Positions 25,838 to 35,458 are shown, counted from the stretch's first letter. The stretch is 64,000 nucleotides of DNA from JALOLV01 sp046295175 (GCA_046295175.1 JBKBNY010000004.1:186001-250000); one strand, 5' to 3'. The notes: generated by a model from the letters alone, not told the origin. Translations and numbers: made by a program.

Positions 25838-26808
25838 TAAATTTTATAAAATGTAGGAACTTTAAAAAGAATTTTCCAGAAGTATTTTGAAAATAAACCA
25901 ATCAATTTAGCAAATCTGGTTTGGTTATCGAAGTTAGCAAATGGTGATTTGAATTTTGAGAGATTCAAAATTACTTTTAAAGTACAAAAAACTAAAACCC
26001 AAACCCAATAGTGTATCATCAAAAGCAAAAAAGGGATAACACCGTATTGTTTCCGATACCATACAATATTTGATAATTGAATTTGGGGGTCAAAACGGTT
26101 AAAATAAGTGTAAGACTGAGTTTCATTATATCTTTCGGGGCTACTCCCCCATTCATTATGGATAATTTTACAATCTTTAAATAATAGATTCTTACCAAAT
26201 TTCGAAAGTTGATAGCCAAAATAAGTATCTTCGCCATACATAAAAAACTCTTCGTCGAAGCCACCAGTTTTTTCAAAACCTTCTCTCCGAATCATTAAGA
26301 ATGCTGCTGCTATGTAATCTACTTGCTGGTCGTCATCAAATTTAGTAAACTTGAAAATTTTATCGAGGTGTCTTCTAAACTGTGGGGGTACAATCCAAAA
26401 ATCTTTACGAAAAGTAAAAGTATGATAAAATGTCCTTGAAGTTAGGTCTGAGTATAATTGATAAGCACCACCTGCAATTGCATCTGGTCTATTTTCGAGA
26501 TGATTGAAACACTTTTCGATTGAATTATCAATCATAATAGTGTCTGTATTTAGAATCAAGAAATATTTACCTTTAGCAATTCTCATTCCTGTATTATTTG
26601 CACGACCAAAGCCCGCATTATAACCCATGTCGTGCCAAATCACGGTTGGATAATGCTTTTTGACGTAAACTTCATCATCAGCTTTTGAGGCATTATTTAC
26701 AACAATTACCTCAAAATCGAGATTTTTATTGAATTTATATACAGAATCCAGACATTCAATTATTAATTCGGGGGTTTTATAATTGACAAATATAATTGAG
26801 AGATTCAT
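25837..26808 (-). CDS. Glycosyltransferase, GT2 family (rhamnosyltransferase-like)
   Basis: The 323-residue product has a GT-A domain: SIIFVNYKTPELIIECLDSV, VVVNNASKADDE, the DxD motif in FLILNTDTIMI and GGFDEEFFMYGEDTYFGYQLSKFG, typical of GT2 enzymes annotated as rhamnosyltransferases. One or two hydrophobic segments near the C-terminus (about 260-285) probably anchor it to the inner membrane. It is the first gene of the six-gene glycosyltransferase operon reading toward sufB. A 50-base palindrome separates it from the upstream gene. Confidence 0.9.
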   Translation of the reverse strand: MNLSIIFVNYKTPELIIECLDSVYKFNKNLDFEVIVVNNASKADDEVYVKKHYPTVIWHDMGYNAGFGRANNTGMRIAKGKYFLILNTDTIMIDNSIEKCFNHLENRPDAIAGGAYQLYSDLTSRTFYHTFTFRKDFWIVPPQFRRHLDKIFKFTKFDDDQQVDYIAAAFLMIRREGFEKTGGFDEEFFMYGEDTYFGYQLSKFGKNLLFKDCKIIHNEWGSSPERYNETQSYTYFNRFDPQIQLSNIVWYRKQYGVIPFLLLMIHYWVWVLVFCTLKVILNLSKFKSPFANFDNQTRFAKLIGLFSKYFWKILFKVPTFYKI

Positions 26809-26831
26809 TCTGAAAGTTAATTGTAACTCAC

Positions 26832-26881
26832 AAAGTTAAAAAGCTCAAATGATAAATTTATCATTTGAGCTTTTTAACTTT
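26832..26881 (-). terminator. 50-base perfect palindrome, likely terminator
   Basis: Two 25-bp arms (26832-26856 and 26857-26881) are exactly complementary with no spacer. The arms start AAAGTTAAAAAGC and end GCTTTTTAACTTT, so a T-rich tail occurs on either strand. It lies downstream of the T9SS-protein gene and just upstream of the glycosyltransferase operon, both on the minus strand. Confidence 0.8.
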
Positions 26882-26918
26882 ATCATTAGTTTCTAAATTC
26901 TAAAAAAAAAATTAATTT

Positions 26919-28781
26919 CTAATTTTCAAAGTATAGTTTTTTAGAGAATGTTTTGGCGTTAGTAATTATTTTAATTGTGTAAATACCTTTTTCTTTAAAC
27001 TCTGGGCTTAAGTTTAGTACCTTGTTATTATCTGAAATAGTGAAATCTAAGTTTTTAAAAATATTACCATTAGGGTCTGATAATATCACTTTTACATTTC
27101 CGCTATCCTCATTAGATAAATCAATAGTTATTTTTTCAGAAGTTGGATTAGGATATACCTCTATTTCTGATGAGTTATCTATTCTCATATTAAACCCAGG
27201 ATTATCATCACTCATTGCATTACAATTCATCTTGTACATATCACCCATGTCATCTAAACGCAAAGGCATACTTATGTCAAACTCTCTTGTTTGCAATGGA
27301 GGCAATATTTCATTAAAATTTGTAGGTGCATTGCCTTCAACCTCCTGTCTAACTGCTTGAAAAATGACCCTAATATTAAGATTATTGGTCAAATTCTTAA
27401 ATTTAACTTTGTAATCACCACTTGGTAGCCATCTGTGACTTTCCTTAGTATGATTATTCCCGCGAACTCCCTGAATACCACCTTTTGTATCATACAAATA
27501 AAAAACTGATGTGTTAGTTGCTTTATGTATCAACTCCATTTCAATTTTTGATATTTGACTTGTTATATAACTCACAGAGTGGGTTGGCAATGTTATTGTT
27601 ACGTAGCCGTTGCCCATACTCTTCCAAGGGCCTGTAGGATAAGATTGTCCATTACTTAATCCGTAGAACCAAAAAATTGCATCTCCTTGATTAGAACTCT
27701 GATTTAATTGATTTTGGTAAGTCTCAATCATAGTTGGATAAGCATCTGATTGTGAATTAAACCAGTTAGTTGGTTCTGTAAATGTGGTTCCCCAATGAGA
27801 AGTTCTGGAATTATTTCCACCTCCACCACTACAATTAAAGGTTTTGGGTGAACCCTGTAGGTCTTGACTGGTACCAGCAAATTTCACATTAATTGTATGA
27901 TTTTGACCATCTAACTTATTATTTGGGTATGTATAGTTGAACCCGAACATTCCTCCAACATCACTTCTATTGTAATTTGGAGAGAAATTAGACTGTACTA
28001 ATTGTCCATCTATATAAACATCGACATTTTGTTGCCCACCACTCGCATTTTTGCTCCACCCACCAGCTGTCGGACACCATGCTCCATCTAAATACCCAAC
28101 ACAACCGTTGCAGGTATTTGAGGTTCCTCCTTGAGTAAGTGTTAATGTTTGGTTACTCACTCCTCCAGTTCCTGAAAAAGTAACGGTTCCAGTTCGGCTC
28201 GCTCCTCCATTGCTTTGAACTGTAATATTTACTGATGTTGTATTGTTGCCTGATGAAGGACTTATCGTAATCCAAGAATCAGCGGTTGTTGCACTCCAAT
28301 TCGTACTACTGGCATTGACGTTGAGAGATTGTGATGACGAACCACTTGTAAAACTTAAATTTGATGTTGAAAGCGTAAGGGATGAGTTACAAGAGCCTCC
28401 TCCACCACTGCAATTAAAGGTTTTGGGTGAACCCTGTAGGTCTTGACTGGTACCTGCAAACTTCACGTTAATTGTATGATTTTGACCATCTCTTTTACAA
28501 ATAGGGTAATCATAAACAAATCCAAACATTCCTCCAAGGTCATTTCTGTTGAAGTTAGGAGTAAAATTGGTCTCAACAAGCTGCCCATCAATATAAATGT
28601 CAACATTTTGCTGCCCTCCACTAGCATTTTTACTCCAACCCCCTGCTGTTGGACACCATGCACCATCTAAGTACCCTACACAACCATTGCAGGAACTTTG
28701 GGAAAAACTAATCTCAAATTTTAATAGATTAACAAAGAAGAGAAGAAAAAAAGTGGATTTTTGGAAATTACATGTTTTCAT
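26919..28781 (-). CDS. T9SS-secreted surface protein with duplicated Cys/Gly/Trp-rich module and BACON-like domain
   Basis: The 620-residue product has a signal peptide (about 1-28, ending at FSQ). Residues 31-130 and 224-322 are two nearly identical modules starting CNGCVGYLDGAWCPTAGGWS and ending FNCSGGGG. They flank a BACON/Ig-like domain (131-223) with SWITISPSSG and TVTFSG. A third region (about 325-520) is unassigned, and the last 75 residues form a type A T9SS sorting domain (IEVYPNPTSEKITIDL, GIYTIKI). It is therefore expected outside the outer membrane, where the module could bind glycans, since it sits inside the polysaccharide locus (inference). The modules are alike at DNA level too, which suggests a recent duplication. 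Confidence 0.82.
   Translation of the reverse strand: MKTCNFQKSTFFLLFFVNLLKFEISFSQSSCNGCVGYLDGAWCPTAGGWSKNASGGQQNVDIYIDGQLVETNFTPNFNRNDLGGMFGFVYDYPICKRDGQNHTINVKFAGTSQDLQGSPKTFNCSGGGGSCNSSLTLSTSNLSFTSGSSSQSLNVNASSTNWSATTADSWITISPSSGNNTTSVNITVQSNGGASRTGTVTFSGTGGVSNQTLTLTQGGTSNTCNGCVGYLDGAWCPTAGGWSKNASGGQQNVDVYIDGQLVQSNFSPNYNRSDVGGMFGFNYTYPNNKLDGQNHTINVKFAGTSQDLQGSPKTFNCSGGGGNNSRTSHWGTTFTEPTNWFNSQSDAYPTMIETYQNQLNQSSNQGDAIFWFYGLSNGQSYPTGPWKSMGNGYVTITLPTHSVSYITSQISKIEMELIHKATNTSVFYLYDTKGGIQGVRGNNHTKESHRWLPSGDYKVKFKNLTNNLNIRVIFQAVRQEVEGNAPTNFNEILPPLQTREFDISMPLRLDDMGDMYKMNCNAMSDDNPGFNMRIDNSSEIEVYPNPTSEKITIDLSNEDSGNVKVILSDPNGNIFKNLDFTISDNNKVLNLSPEFKEKGIYTIKIITNAKTFSKKLYFEN
27816..28112 (-). repeat. 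Intragenic module repeat, second copy
   Basis: Encodes residues 224-322 of the T9SS protein. It matches 28392-28691 closely at both protein and DNA level. Confidence 0.8.
28392..28691 (-). repeat. Intragenic module repeat, first copy
   Basis: Encodes residues 31-130 of the T9SS protein. The central half of the module differs most from the second copy (for example YDYPICKRDG versus YTYPNNKLDG), while both ends are almost identical. Confidence 0.8.
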
Positions 28782-28997
28782 AAATGTAGATTGTTTAAAA
28801 TAAATAAGAAATGTGAAAATTCAGAAAAAATGATAAAATTAAATACATTTAGTGAAATTTAGATACCAAATGACATCGCTAAACTACCATTATTATTTTA
28901 TGTTCAAACTTTTACAAGAATTATTTTAAGTTTAACAGTTTTTGATACGTAATTAAAAATTAAAATTTAATAAATCAACATAATTAATAATCTAATT

Positions 28998-29005
28998 TAT
29001 CTTTG
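28998..29005 (+). promoter_or_regulatory. -7 box of the AT-rich gene pair
   Basis: TATCTTTG matches TAnnTTTG and lies 23 bases before the ATG at 29029. The remainder of the divergent gap (28782-28997) is very AT-rich and shows no gene. Confidence 0.55.
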
Positions 29006-29028
29006 CATTTTGCAAATCAATTATTTAT

Positions 29029-30648
29029 ATGATTAATAAAGTTTCTTTAGTATTTTCTATCATTATCTTAAAATGTTTTATAATATATTTAATTGTACAT
29101 TTATCGCCTTTACCATACGGAGATGACTTAGACCAAATACTTTGGCTTACTTCACTCAAAATGCTTCCTACTATGGATTCATTAAAGTTCTTTTTTACCA
29201 AAGTGAATGAGCATTTTGTTATTTTTACAAGAATAATAACTTTAATTGATTTTCAAATTTTTGGGAAATCTTCAAGTGTACATTGGACAATAATCGGATT
29301 AATATTATTTATAAGCTCTCTTCTACTAACTATTTTTACTTTTAGTTTTCACAAATCAAGATATTGGACATTACTTTTAGGGATAAGTTTGGTTTGGCTT
29401 GACCCTAAACTTTATGAAAATATTTTGTGGGGGTTTACTTCACTGCAACACAATTTTATAGTATTCATTACTCTAATAAGTTCCTATTTAATTATTTATA
29501 AAGAAGATAATAAAAGTTTCATATTTAGTATTATACTTACTATTTGTGGAGTTTTTTCAAGTGGAAATGGACTCATACTACCTTTTTTACTTGGCATAAT
29601 CTGTATTGATAAGTCTTATAAAAAGGCGATTACATATTTTTTGTGTTTTTTCGTTTCTTGTTTAATCTTTTGGCTTAGTAGTGGAGATTCACAAAATGGT
29701 ATTTCTATCCCCAATTTTTTACAATTTTTTAAAACTTGTTTTTATTTTTTAGTCTTCAATATTGACATTACAGATGGAAAACAAACCAGTTTATTCATAA
29801 TATTTGGCATATTATCTTCATTATATCTAATTATCTCAATTTTATTGAACTATAAAAATGATAGAATTTACAAATTTATATTCATCGGTTTTGCTTTTGT
29901 ATTTGTAAGTGGTTTAATGGTAGCATTAAAAAGAAGTAATTTAAACGTACAAAGTATAGATTTAGGAGTTAGGTATAATTTGTATTCAAAATTATATGTA
30001 CTAATTTTAATTTCGACCATTTTGTATCAACTACGAGAAAATAGAACCTCTCATAGTATTCTTGTTTTTGTAGTACTAGTTCCATTGTGTTTAATTTCAT
30101 ATTGGAAAAACATTAATAAAACAAAAGGGTTTATGAATTTATCAATCGCTAATTGGTATAATATTAAGCACGTTAATTTTGATGAAAAATGTGAGCAAAT
30201 TAGATGGAAAAGACATGTTCTCCCTTCAAATACTAACTATGTGGAGCCATTTTCAAAAGAAAATATACAAAAAATTAGAAGTTCAAGTTTTGAGAAAGAA
30301 CAAATTAATATAAATATCAGCGAAGATAATGAGCTAATATTGTTTAACAATACAACTTTTTCAACTACAAATAAGTCTATATTTATATTACTAAAAAATC
30401 AAAGTGATGAAATTTTGCTAAATTCTGTTCAGAGCAAGAATTCTATTAAAGATTTCTTTGTTAGTCAAAATTATTATGGTAAAGGCTTCTTATCATTTTT
30501 GAAAAAAAAGAAATGCAATGAACTATTTACCTTCGTAGAAAATTCATATACAAAAACAGGTCAATATGACGTTTTAGTGATTGTAGTCGAGGATTTAGAT
30601 ATTAAATTATTCAACACTTATCAAAAAGTAAAAATTACTTGCAAATGA
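29029..30648 (+). CDS. Polytopic membrane protein, possible GT-C glycosyltransferase
   Basis: This 539-residue protein has about ten hydrophobic segments over residues 1-370 and a soluble, Asn/Lys-rich C-terminal tail. A conserved-looking acidic pair occurs in the first outer loop (PLPYGDDLDQILW, about residues 27-39), which is where GT-C enzymes carry their catalytic Asp/Glu; a role as polymerase or lipid-linked sugar transferase is therefore possible but not proven. The gene is far more AT-rich than its surroundings (for example 9 G+C in the 60 bases 29041-29100), which suggests acquisition from elsewhere. It is coupled by an ATGA overlap to the glycoside hydrolase gene. Confidence 0.6.
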   Translation: MINKVSLVFSIIILKCFIIYLIVHLSPLPYGDDLDQILWLTSLKMLPTMDSLKFFFTKVNEHFVIFTRIITLIDFQIFGKSSSVHWTIIGLILFISSLLLTIFTFSFHKSRYWTLLLGISLVWLDPKLYENILWGFTSLQHNFIVFITLISSYLIIYKEDNKSFIFSIILTICGVFSSGNGLILPFLLGIICIDKSYKKAITYFLCFFVSCLIFWLSSGDSQNGISIPNFLQFFKTCFYFLVFNIDITDGKQTSLFIIFGILSSLYLIISILLNYKNDRIYKFIFIGFAFVFVSGLMVALKRSNLNVQSIDLGVRYNLYSKLYVLILISTILYQLRENRTSHSILVFVVLVPLCLISYWKNINKTKGFMNLSIANWYNIKHVNFDEKCEQIRWKRHVLPSNTNYVEPFSKENIQKIRSSSFEKEQININISEDNELILFNNTTFSTTNKSIFILLKNQSDEILLNSVQSKNSIKDFFVSQNYYGKGFLSFLKKKKCNELFTFVENSYTKTGQYDVLVIVVEDLDIKLFNTYQKVKITCK

Positions 30649-32972
30649 CATTCAAAAAAGCAGTTGTATTTCTATTAACCATAAGTTATTCTATAGCAAA
30701 TTCCCAACCCAAACAGTATTTAATAACACATGGGGTAGGAAACCTTTGGGAAGAAAAAGATAATTTTAAGGGGATTATGTCTAAAATGAGCGAGTTTGGA
30801 TGTAATTCAACAGTGATTAGTATTCAATGGGAAAGAGTTTACAGTAAATATAATACCAAACCAGATTGGAGCATAATTGATGACCAAGTAAATCATGCCA
30901 TAAAATTAAATTGGAAAATCGGTTTTAGAATATATATTGGTAGGTCTTATACTTCAACAGAACGTGAAAAGTTTTGGTCTGACGAAGAAACTGCATTAGA
31001 TTTTAATGGTAAACCAATGACTATTTATTATAATCGTAGTCATGCAAGTTTTTTTTCGGATGCTGCTTACAGAAAACCAATAGACTTTATTAAAGAGGTA
31101 GTCTCGAGGTATAAGTACCTGCAAAATTTGCAAAGATTAATCTACTTTTCGGTTGTTACAACCAACGAAGAGGAGTATGGCTATGCCCATCAAAATGAGC
31201 AATTCCCAAACGTTTCAAGATATGATGCCATTTATGACCATTCAAAATTTGCAATGATAAAATGGAAAGATTGGATTCAAAAAAAATACAAAACTATAAG
31301 AACAGTTAATGCTGCTTGGGGAATGAATTATCGTAGTTTTCATGAAGTTGAACCTAATGTTAACCTATGGAATACTAAATCATCTTTTACAGGAATCAGA
31401 GGAAAAGAATGGTATTTATTTAGACATTTATATTTAAAAAAATATTATGATGAAATCACAGGTGCAATAAAATCAATAGACCCTAACATTTTAGTTGCAA
31501 TTGAAGCAGGCTCATTTTGCGATAATATTTCAGCTCTTAGAGGCACATTAGGTTTTGTTGATTTATCAAAATCTGTTGATTATATTAAATACAATGACAG
31601 TCATCAATCATGGTCTATAGATTTTATTCGGAGTAACACATCAAAGATTCTGTTTAGTGAGGTATCTGTTGGTGAAAATAGCAAAAAAAGTGATGAGCTT
31701 ATAAAATATGTTGACTACAACTTTGAAAGAGGATGCACGATGATGTATTTTGCTGTACAGACATCTGATGATGTGAATAGAGCTGAGACAGCTATAAGAT
31801 ATAGTGCTAACAAATGGAAAAATCAAATACCAAAAGAAATAACACCAAGTAAAACGATGTCCTATACTTTATCAGAAATAATTGATAATTATCAAGCAGT
31901 TGTACAAAGGTGGCAGAATATTTCAGAAAATGGTAAATATATTGTTGATGTAAAATTTTTTGAAGATATACTAATTCTTGAGAAACCTATTGAAAATCCA
32001 CTACCTGAGTTAATAGAAAATAATAATTCTTCTGAACCTCCACCCATAATTGACCCTTCTAAACCAAATCAAAGCCCTGTTCAAGCCAAATCGTTTGAAA
32101 CACAGGTAATCTTTGACCAAACATTTTATTTTTACTTACCTTTTGATGTTGTTAAAGACTTTGATGGATTTATTGCTCTAACAGAATTAATTGAAGCTCC
32201 ATCATGGGTAAAATACTCAAGATATGAACAATTAGTAACAGGAAAAGCACCAAATTATGGTAAATTTCCTTTCAAAATACGTTTTTATGATAATAGTGGG
32301 GCAAGTGTCGTAGCAGAGTTTACAATAGAAGTAACACCACCACGAGTTGATGTAGAAGTCATCTCCGCCACATATTTTGATGAATCAATTAAAGGATTAG
32401 GAATGTTAGATGAGGGAAGAGAAATTATTTTAGGCGAAAACCCACAAATGATAAATATGATTGTACGTACAAACTTAGATTCTGTAAGAATGGAATTCGA
32501 CTTGAAGGGTGCATATAAGACAAACAGAATATCAAAGTATGGAAAAAATGTAATCCATAGTTTATTTTTGGAAGGGAGGGGATTTATTCCACCTGTAGGG
32601 AATTATCAACTTGCTATAAAAGCAATAAAAAATGATTCTATCGTAGTTATTTCAAATTTAATAAATTTTTCTGTAAAAGCATTTGCTGATAACAACTTAA
32701 ATAAAATTAACGATTGGGTAGTCTATCCTAACCCATTTGATGAAATTATTAATCTTAAGATTGCATCCAATCAAGATATTAAAAACCTAAAACTTGAAAT
32801 TTATAATACCTCCGCACAAAAAACAACAATAAATTTAGATGATTATGTAATAAGCGATAATACTTTATATTTGGATACCGATAAAATTCAACTCAAAAGT
32901 GGCATTTACATTCTAAAAGTAATAAATGAAAAGCAAGAAGTACTGATGGTTAAGAAAATTTTTAGATTATAA
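30645..32972 (+). CDS. T9SS-secreted glycoside hydrolase, beta-galactosidase-like (GH42-type TIM barrel)
   Basis: The ATG at 30645 overlaps the previous stop (ATGA); the product has 775 residues with a signal peptide (about 1-20). Residues about 25-400 form a (beta/alpha)8 barrel with TVISIQWERVY, the Asn-Glu pair in VTTNEEEYGY (Glu175, candidate acid/base) and SKILFSEVS (Glu339, candidate nucleophile), and the VNAAWG block, all typical of clan GH-A enzymes annotated as beta-galactosidases. About 440-680 contains Ig-like domains, and the last 75 residues are a T9SS sorting domain (WVVYPNPFDEIINLKI). It may trim the polysaccharide made by this locus at the cell surface (inference). Confidence 0.8.
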   Translation: MTFKKAVVFLLTISYSIANSQPKQYLITHGVGNLWEEKDNFKGIMSKMSEFGCNSTVISIQWERVYSKYNTKPDWSIIDDQVNHAIKLNWKIGFRIYIGRSYTSTEREKFWSDEETALDFNGKPMTIYYNRSHASFFSDAAYRKPIDFIKEVVSRYKYLQNLQRLIYFSVVTTNEEEYGYAHQNEQFPNVSRYDAIYDHSKFAMIKWKDWIQKKYKTIRTVNAAWGMNYRSFHEVEPNVNLWNTKSSFTGIRGKEWYLFRHLYLKKYYDEITGAIKSIDPNILVAIEAGSFCDNISALRGTLGFVDLSKSVDYIKYNDSHQSWSIDFIRSNTSKILFSEVSVGENSKKSDELIKYVDYNFERGCTMMYFAVQTSDDVNRAETAIRYSANKWKNQIPKEITPSKTMSYTLSEIIDNYQAVVQRWQNISENGKYIVDVKFFEDILILEKPIENPLPELIENNNSSEPPPIIDPSKPNQSPVQAKSFETQVIFDQTFYFYLPFDVVKDFDGFIALTELIEAPSWVKYSRYEQLVTGKAPNYGKFPFKIRFYDNSGASVVAEFTIEVTPPRVDVEVISATYFDESIKGLGMLDEGREIILGENPQMINMIVRTNLDSVRMEFDLKGAYKTNRISKYGKNVIHSLFLEGRGFIPPVGNYQLAIKAIKNDSIVVISNLINFSVKAFADNNLNKINDWVVYPNPFDEIINLKIASNQDIKNLKLEIYNTSAQKTTINLDDYVISDNTLYLDTDKIQLKSGIYILKVINEKQEVLMVKKIFRL

Positions 32973-32974
32973 AA

Positions 32975-34054
32975 TTAAATATTTGAATTCATAATTTCAG
33001 CAATTTGTTGAATCAATACTAAATCCATATCAAAAAATAATGGAAGTGACAATGCTCTTTGAGAAGCACTTTCTGAAACTGGGCAAGGAGAGTAATTGGT
33101 GATGTATGGTAATTGGTTTAATGAAGGATAAAAATATCTTCTTGGAAAAATTTCAACTTTAGCGAGTTCTTCTTTAACTTTCAAAAGTGCTTCCTCAGAT
33201 GGCATGATTACGGGATAATACGCATAATTATACTGGAAATCTATTTCAAGCGAGGTTGGTTTTGTCAATTTTGACCAATCGAGTAGATTATCATAAGTTT
33301 CGCAACTTGCTTTACGACTTGCAATTATCTCTTCAACCCTCGGAAGATTACAAAGACCCATTGCGGCATGAAACTCTGAGTTTTTACCATTGATACCAAC
33401 AGTATAGTAATCATCATTGATATGCCCAAAACTGCGATATTTGTACATTTTATCGTACAATTCATCATCCTTACAAATAATACAACCACCCTCTACCGAA
33501 TGAAAAACCTTAGTAGCATGAAAACTACAAGTCGAGACATCCCCAAACGAAAGTACAGATTGACCTTTGTAGATTGCCCCAAACGCATGTGCAGCATCAT
33601 AAATAACCTTTAAATTGTGTCTCTTGGCAATTTCTTCAATCTTTTCTACTTCACATGGATTGCCATACACATGAGTTGCCAAAATAGCACAAGTATTTTC
33701 GGTAATTGAACTTTCGATTAAATCGGAGTTGATGTTGTAGGTCTGCTCTTCTACATCAACAAAAACTGGTGTACAATTTTCCCACAAAATTGAGGTCGTA
33801 GTAGCACAATATGAAAATGGTGTAGTTATAATTTCACCTTTGAGTTCGAGTGCTTTAATGGCAATTTGAATAGCAATCGTACCATTGCCAACAAACAATA
33901 GATTTTTCACACCTAAATACGATTGGAGTTCATTCTCCAATTTTTTTACAAGCGGACCATTATTTGTTAGCCACCCTCTTTCCCAAATTTCATCAATATA
34001 TTGTTTGTAAAGTTCTTTATCTGGTAGAAAAGATTTCGTTACCTGAATTGCCAT
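32975..34054 (-). CDS. DegT/DnrJ/EryC1/StrS sugar aminotransferase, VioA-like
   Basis: This 359-residue PLP enzyme converts a 4-keto-6-deoxy NDP-sugar into a 4-amino sugar in the cytoplasm. Lys182 in SFHATKVFHSVEGG is the PLP lysine and Asp153 in YDAAHAFGA binds the pyridine nitrogen. The opening (TKSFLPDKELY...WLTNNGPLVKKLE) and the ITTPFSYCATTTSILW segment resemble VioA, which makes dTDP-4-amino-4,6-dideoxyglucose (Qui4N). This suggests that the polysaccharide contains a 4-amino-4,6-dideoxyhexose. Its stop lies two bases from that of the convergent hydrolase gene. Confidence 0.88.
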   Translation of the reverse strand: MAIQVTKSFLPDKELYKQYIDEIWERGWLTNNGPLVKKLENELQSYLGVKNLLFVGNGTIAIQIAIKALELKGEIITTPFSYCATTTSILWENCTPVFVDVEEQTYNINSDLIESSITENTCAILATHVYGNPCEVEKIEEIAKRHNLKVIYDAAHAFGAIYKGQSVLSFGDVSTCSFHATKVFHSVEGGCIICKDDELYDKMYKYRSFGHINDDYYTVGINGKNSEFHAAMGLCNLPRVEEIIASRKASCETYDNLLDWSKLTKPTSLEIDFQYNYAYYPVIMPSEEALLKVKEELAKVEIFPRRYFYPSLNQLPYITNYSPCPVSESASQRALSLPLFFDMDLVLIQQIAEIMNSNI

Positions 34055-34098
34055 ATTTAAAACTCGCTTATGGCGAGAAATTATAAATTAAAATACAA

Positions 34099-34153
34099 TA
34101 TTACATAAAATGTAGCTTTTAGAATAATGATTTTAGTCAACCTTTATGTAATA
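34099..34153 (-). terminator. Inverted repeat after the wzt gene
   Basis: TATTACATAAA (34099-34109) and TTTATGTAATA (34143-34153) are perfect complements across a 33-base gap. On the minus strand a T-rich stretch follows. The long loop makes this a weak terminator call. Confidence 0.4.
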
Positions 34154-34173
34154 ATGAAGCAAAGTGTAATAAA

Positions 34174-35403
34174 TTACTGCCAAGATTCGAGCGGAATGTT
34201 CATTGGTCTGATTGCCCCTGGCCACTTGCCATGCCAAGCCGATTTATCTCTATCTTCAACAATATCAAAAGTTATTGCCTCTTCCATAAAATATGCAGCA
34301 GATGATGCATCTTTTACAATCATCATCGAGATGTAATATGAACCATCATTCAAGAAATCACCCGGTATCATGCATTGTCCTTTAACAATTCCTTTTTGGT
34401 AGATAGATGGTTTATTACTGATGTTAAATATACACTCACCCGTAATCGAATATAAAAACATGCTAAGGTTCAATTCGGCACCTTCTACTTGATTCCAAAA
34501 TTCAAAATTAAGTTTGAGTGGAGTATGAACATCTATATTTCTGCTACCATCTAAATATTGAGGAACTAACTCAATTTTTTTGATTTTAACCAAATTATTG
34601 CCAATTGCAGATGCCTGACTCTCCCATTCTTGAGAAAGTTGGTATTTTGAAGTTCTTTGAATGTACTCATGCAATACTTCACCAGCTTCCCCATATTTAA
34701 TTAATTGACCTTTTTGAAGAAATGCCGCTTTATTGCAAAGCCCTTGAACCGCGGTAAGATTGTGACTAACAAAAAGAAGCGTTCTGCCACTATTCGAAAC
34801 ATCTTTCATCTTTCCAAGGCACTTTTTCTGAAATTCTGCGTCACCAACTGCTAAAACCTCATCAACAATTAATATTTCGGGTTCGAGGTGTGCAGCAATG
34901 GCAAAACCAAGACGCACGTACATTCCTGAAGAATATCTTTTGACAGGAGTATCCAAGAATTTTTCGATTCCTGCAAAATCGACAATTTCTTCAAATTGCT
35001 TCCGAATTTCGGTTTGAGACATCCCCAAAATAGCACCATTCAAAAAAATATTTTCACGTCCAGTTAATTCGGGGTGAAAACCAGTACCAACTTCGAGCAA
35101 ACTTGCCAAACGGCCCTTCATCCGAACACTTCCACTCGTTGGTTCAGTAATTCTGCTTAAAATCTTCAATAATGTCGATTTCCCAGCTCCATTAGAACCA
35201 ATAATTCCTACCCTATCGCCTTGTTCAATCTCAAAACCAACGTTTTTTAAAGCCCAAAACTCTTCTTTAGGTTCATCATCAGCTCCTTTTGAGAAAAGCT
35301 CTTTAACAATCCCAGTAAAACTTTCTTTGAAGGTTTCTTGCTTCTTCTTTTGATGATTAAGAATGTATTTTTTTGAAATATTTTCTATCGAAATAACTGC
35401 CAT
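34174..35403 (-). CDS. wzt: Polysaccharide ABC transporter ATP-binding protein with Wzt C-terminal domain
   Basis: The 409-residue protein drives export of a lipid-linked polysaccharide through the inner membrane with Wzm. The ATPase has Walker A (GSNGAGKST, 69-77), the YSSGMYVRLGFA signature and Walker B (ILIVDEVLAVGD). After about residue 260 comes an extra beta domain (LKLNFEFWNQVEGAELNLSMFLY) that matches the Wzt C-terminal carbohydrate-binding domain, which selects finished chains by their terminal modification. It lies 55 bases after the permease gene on the same strand. Confidence 0.93.
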   Translation of the reverse strand: MAVISIENISKKYILNHQKKKQETFKESFTGIVKELFSKGADDEPKEEFWALKNVGFEIEQGDRVGIIGSNGAGKSTLLKILSRITEPTSGSVRMKGRLASLLEVGTGFHPELTGRENIFLNGAILGMSQTEIRKQFEEIVDFAGIEKFLDTPVKRYSSGMYVRLGFAIAAHLEPEILIVDEVLAVGDAEFQKKCLGKMKDVSNSGRTLLFVSHNLTAVQGLCNKAAFLQKGQLIKYGEAGEVLHEYIQRTSKYQLSQEWESQASAIGNNLVKIKKIELVPQYLDGSRNIDVHTPLKLNFEFWNQVEGAELNLSMFLYSITGECIFNISNKPSIYQKGIVKGQCMIPGDFLNDGSYYISMMIVKDASSAAYFMEEAITFDIVEDRDKSAWHGKWPGAIRPMNIPLESWQ

Positions 35404-35458
35404 AATTCAATGGGTAAATTGCGTTCAAAATGAATTCTCTATTTTACGCAATCAATAT

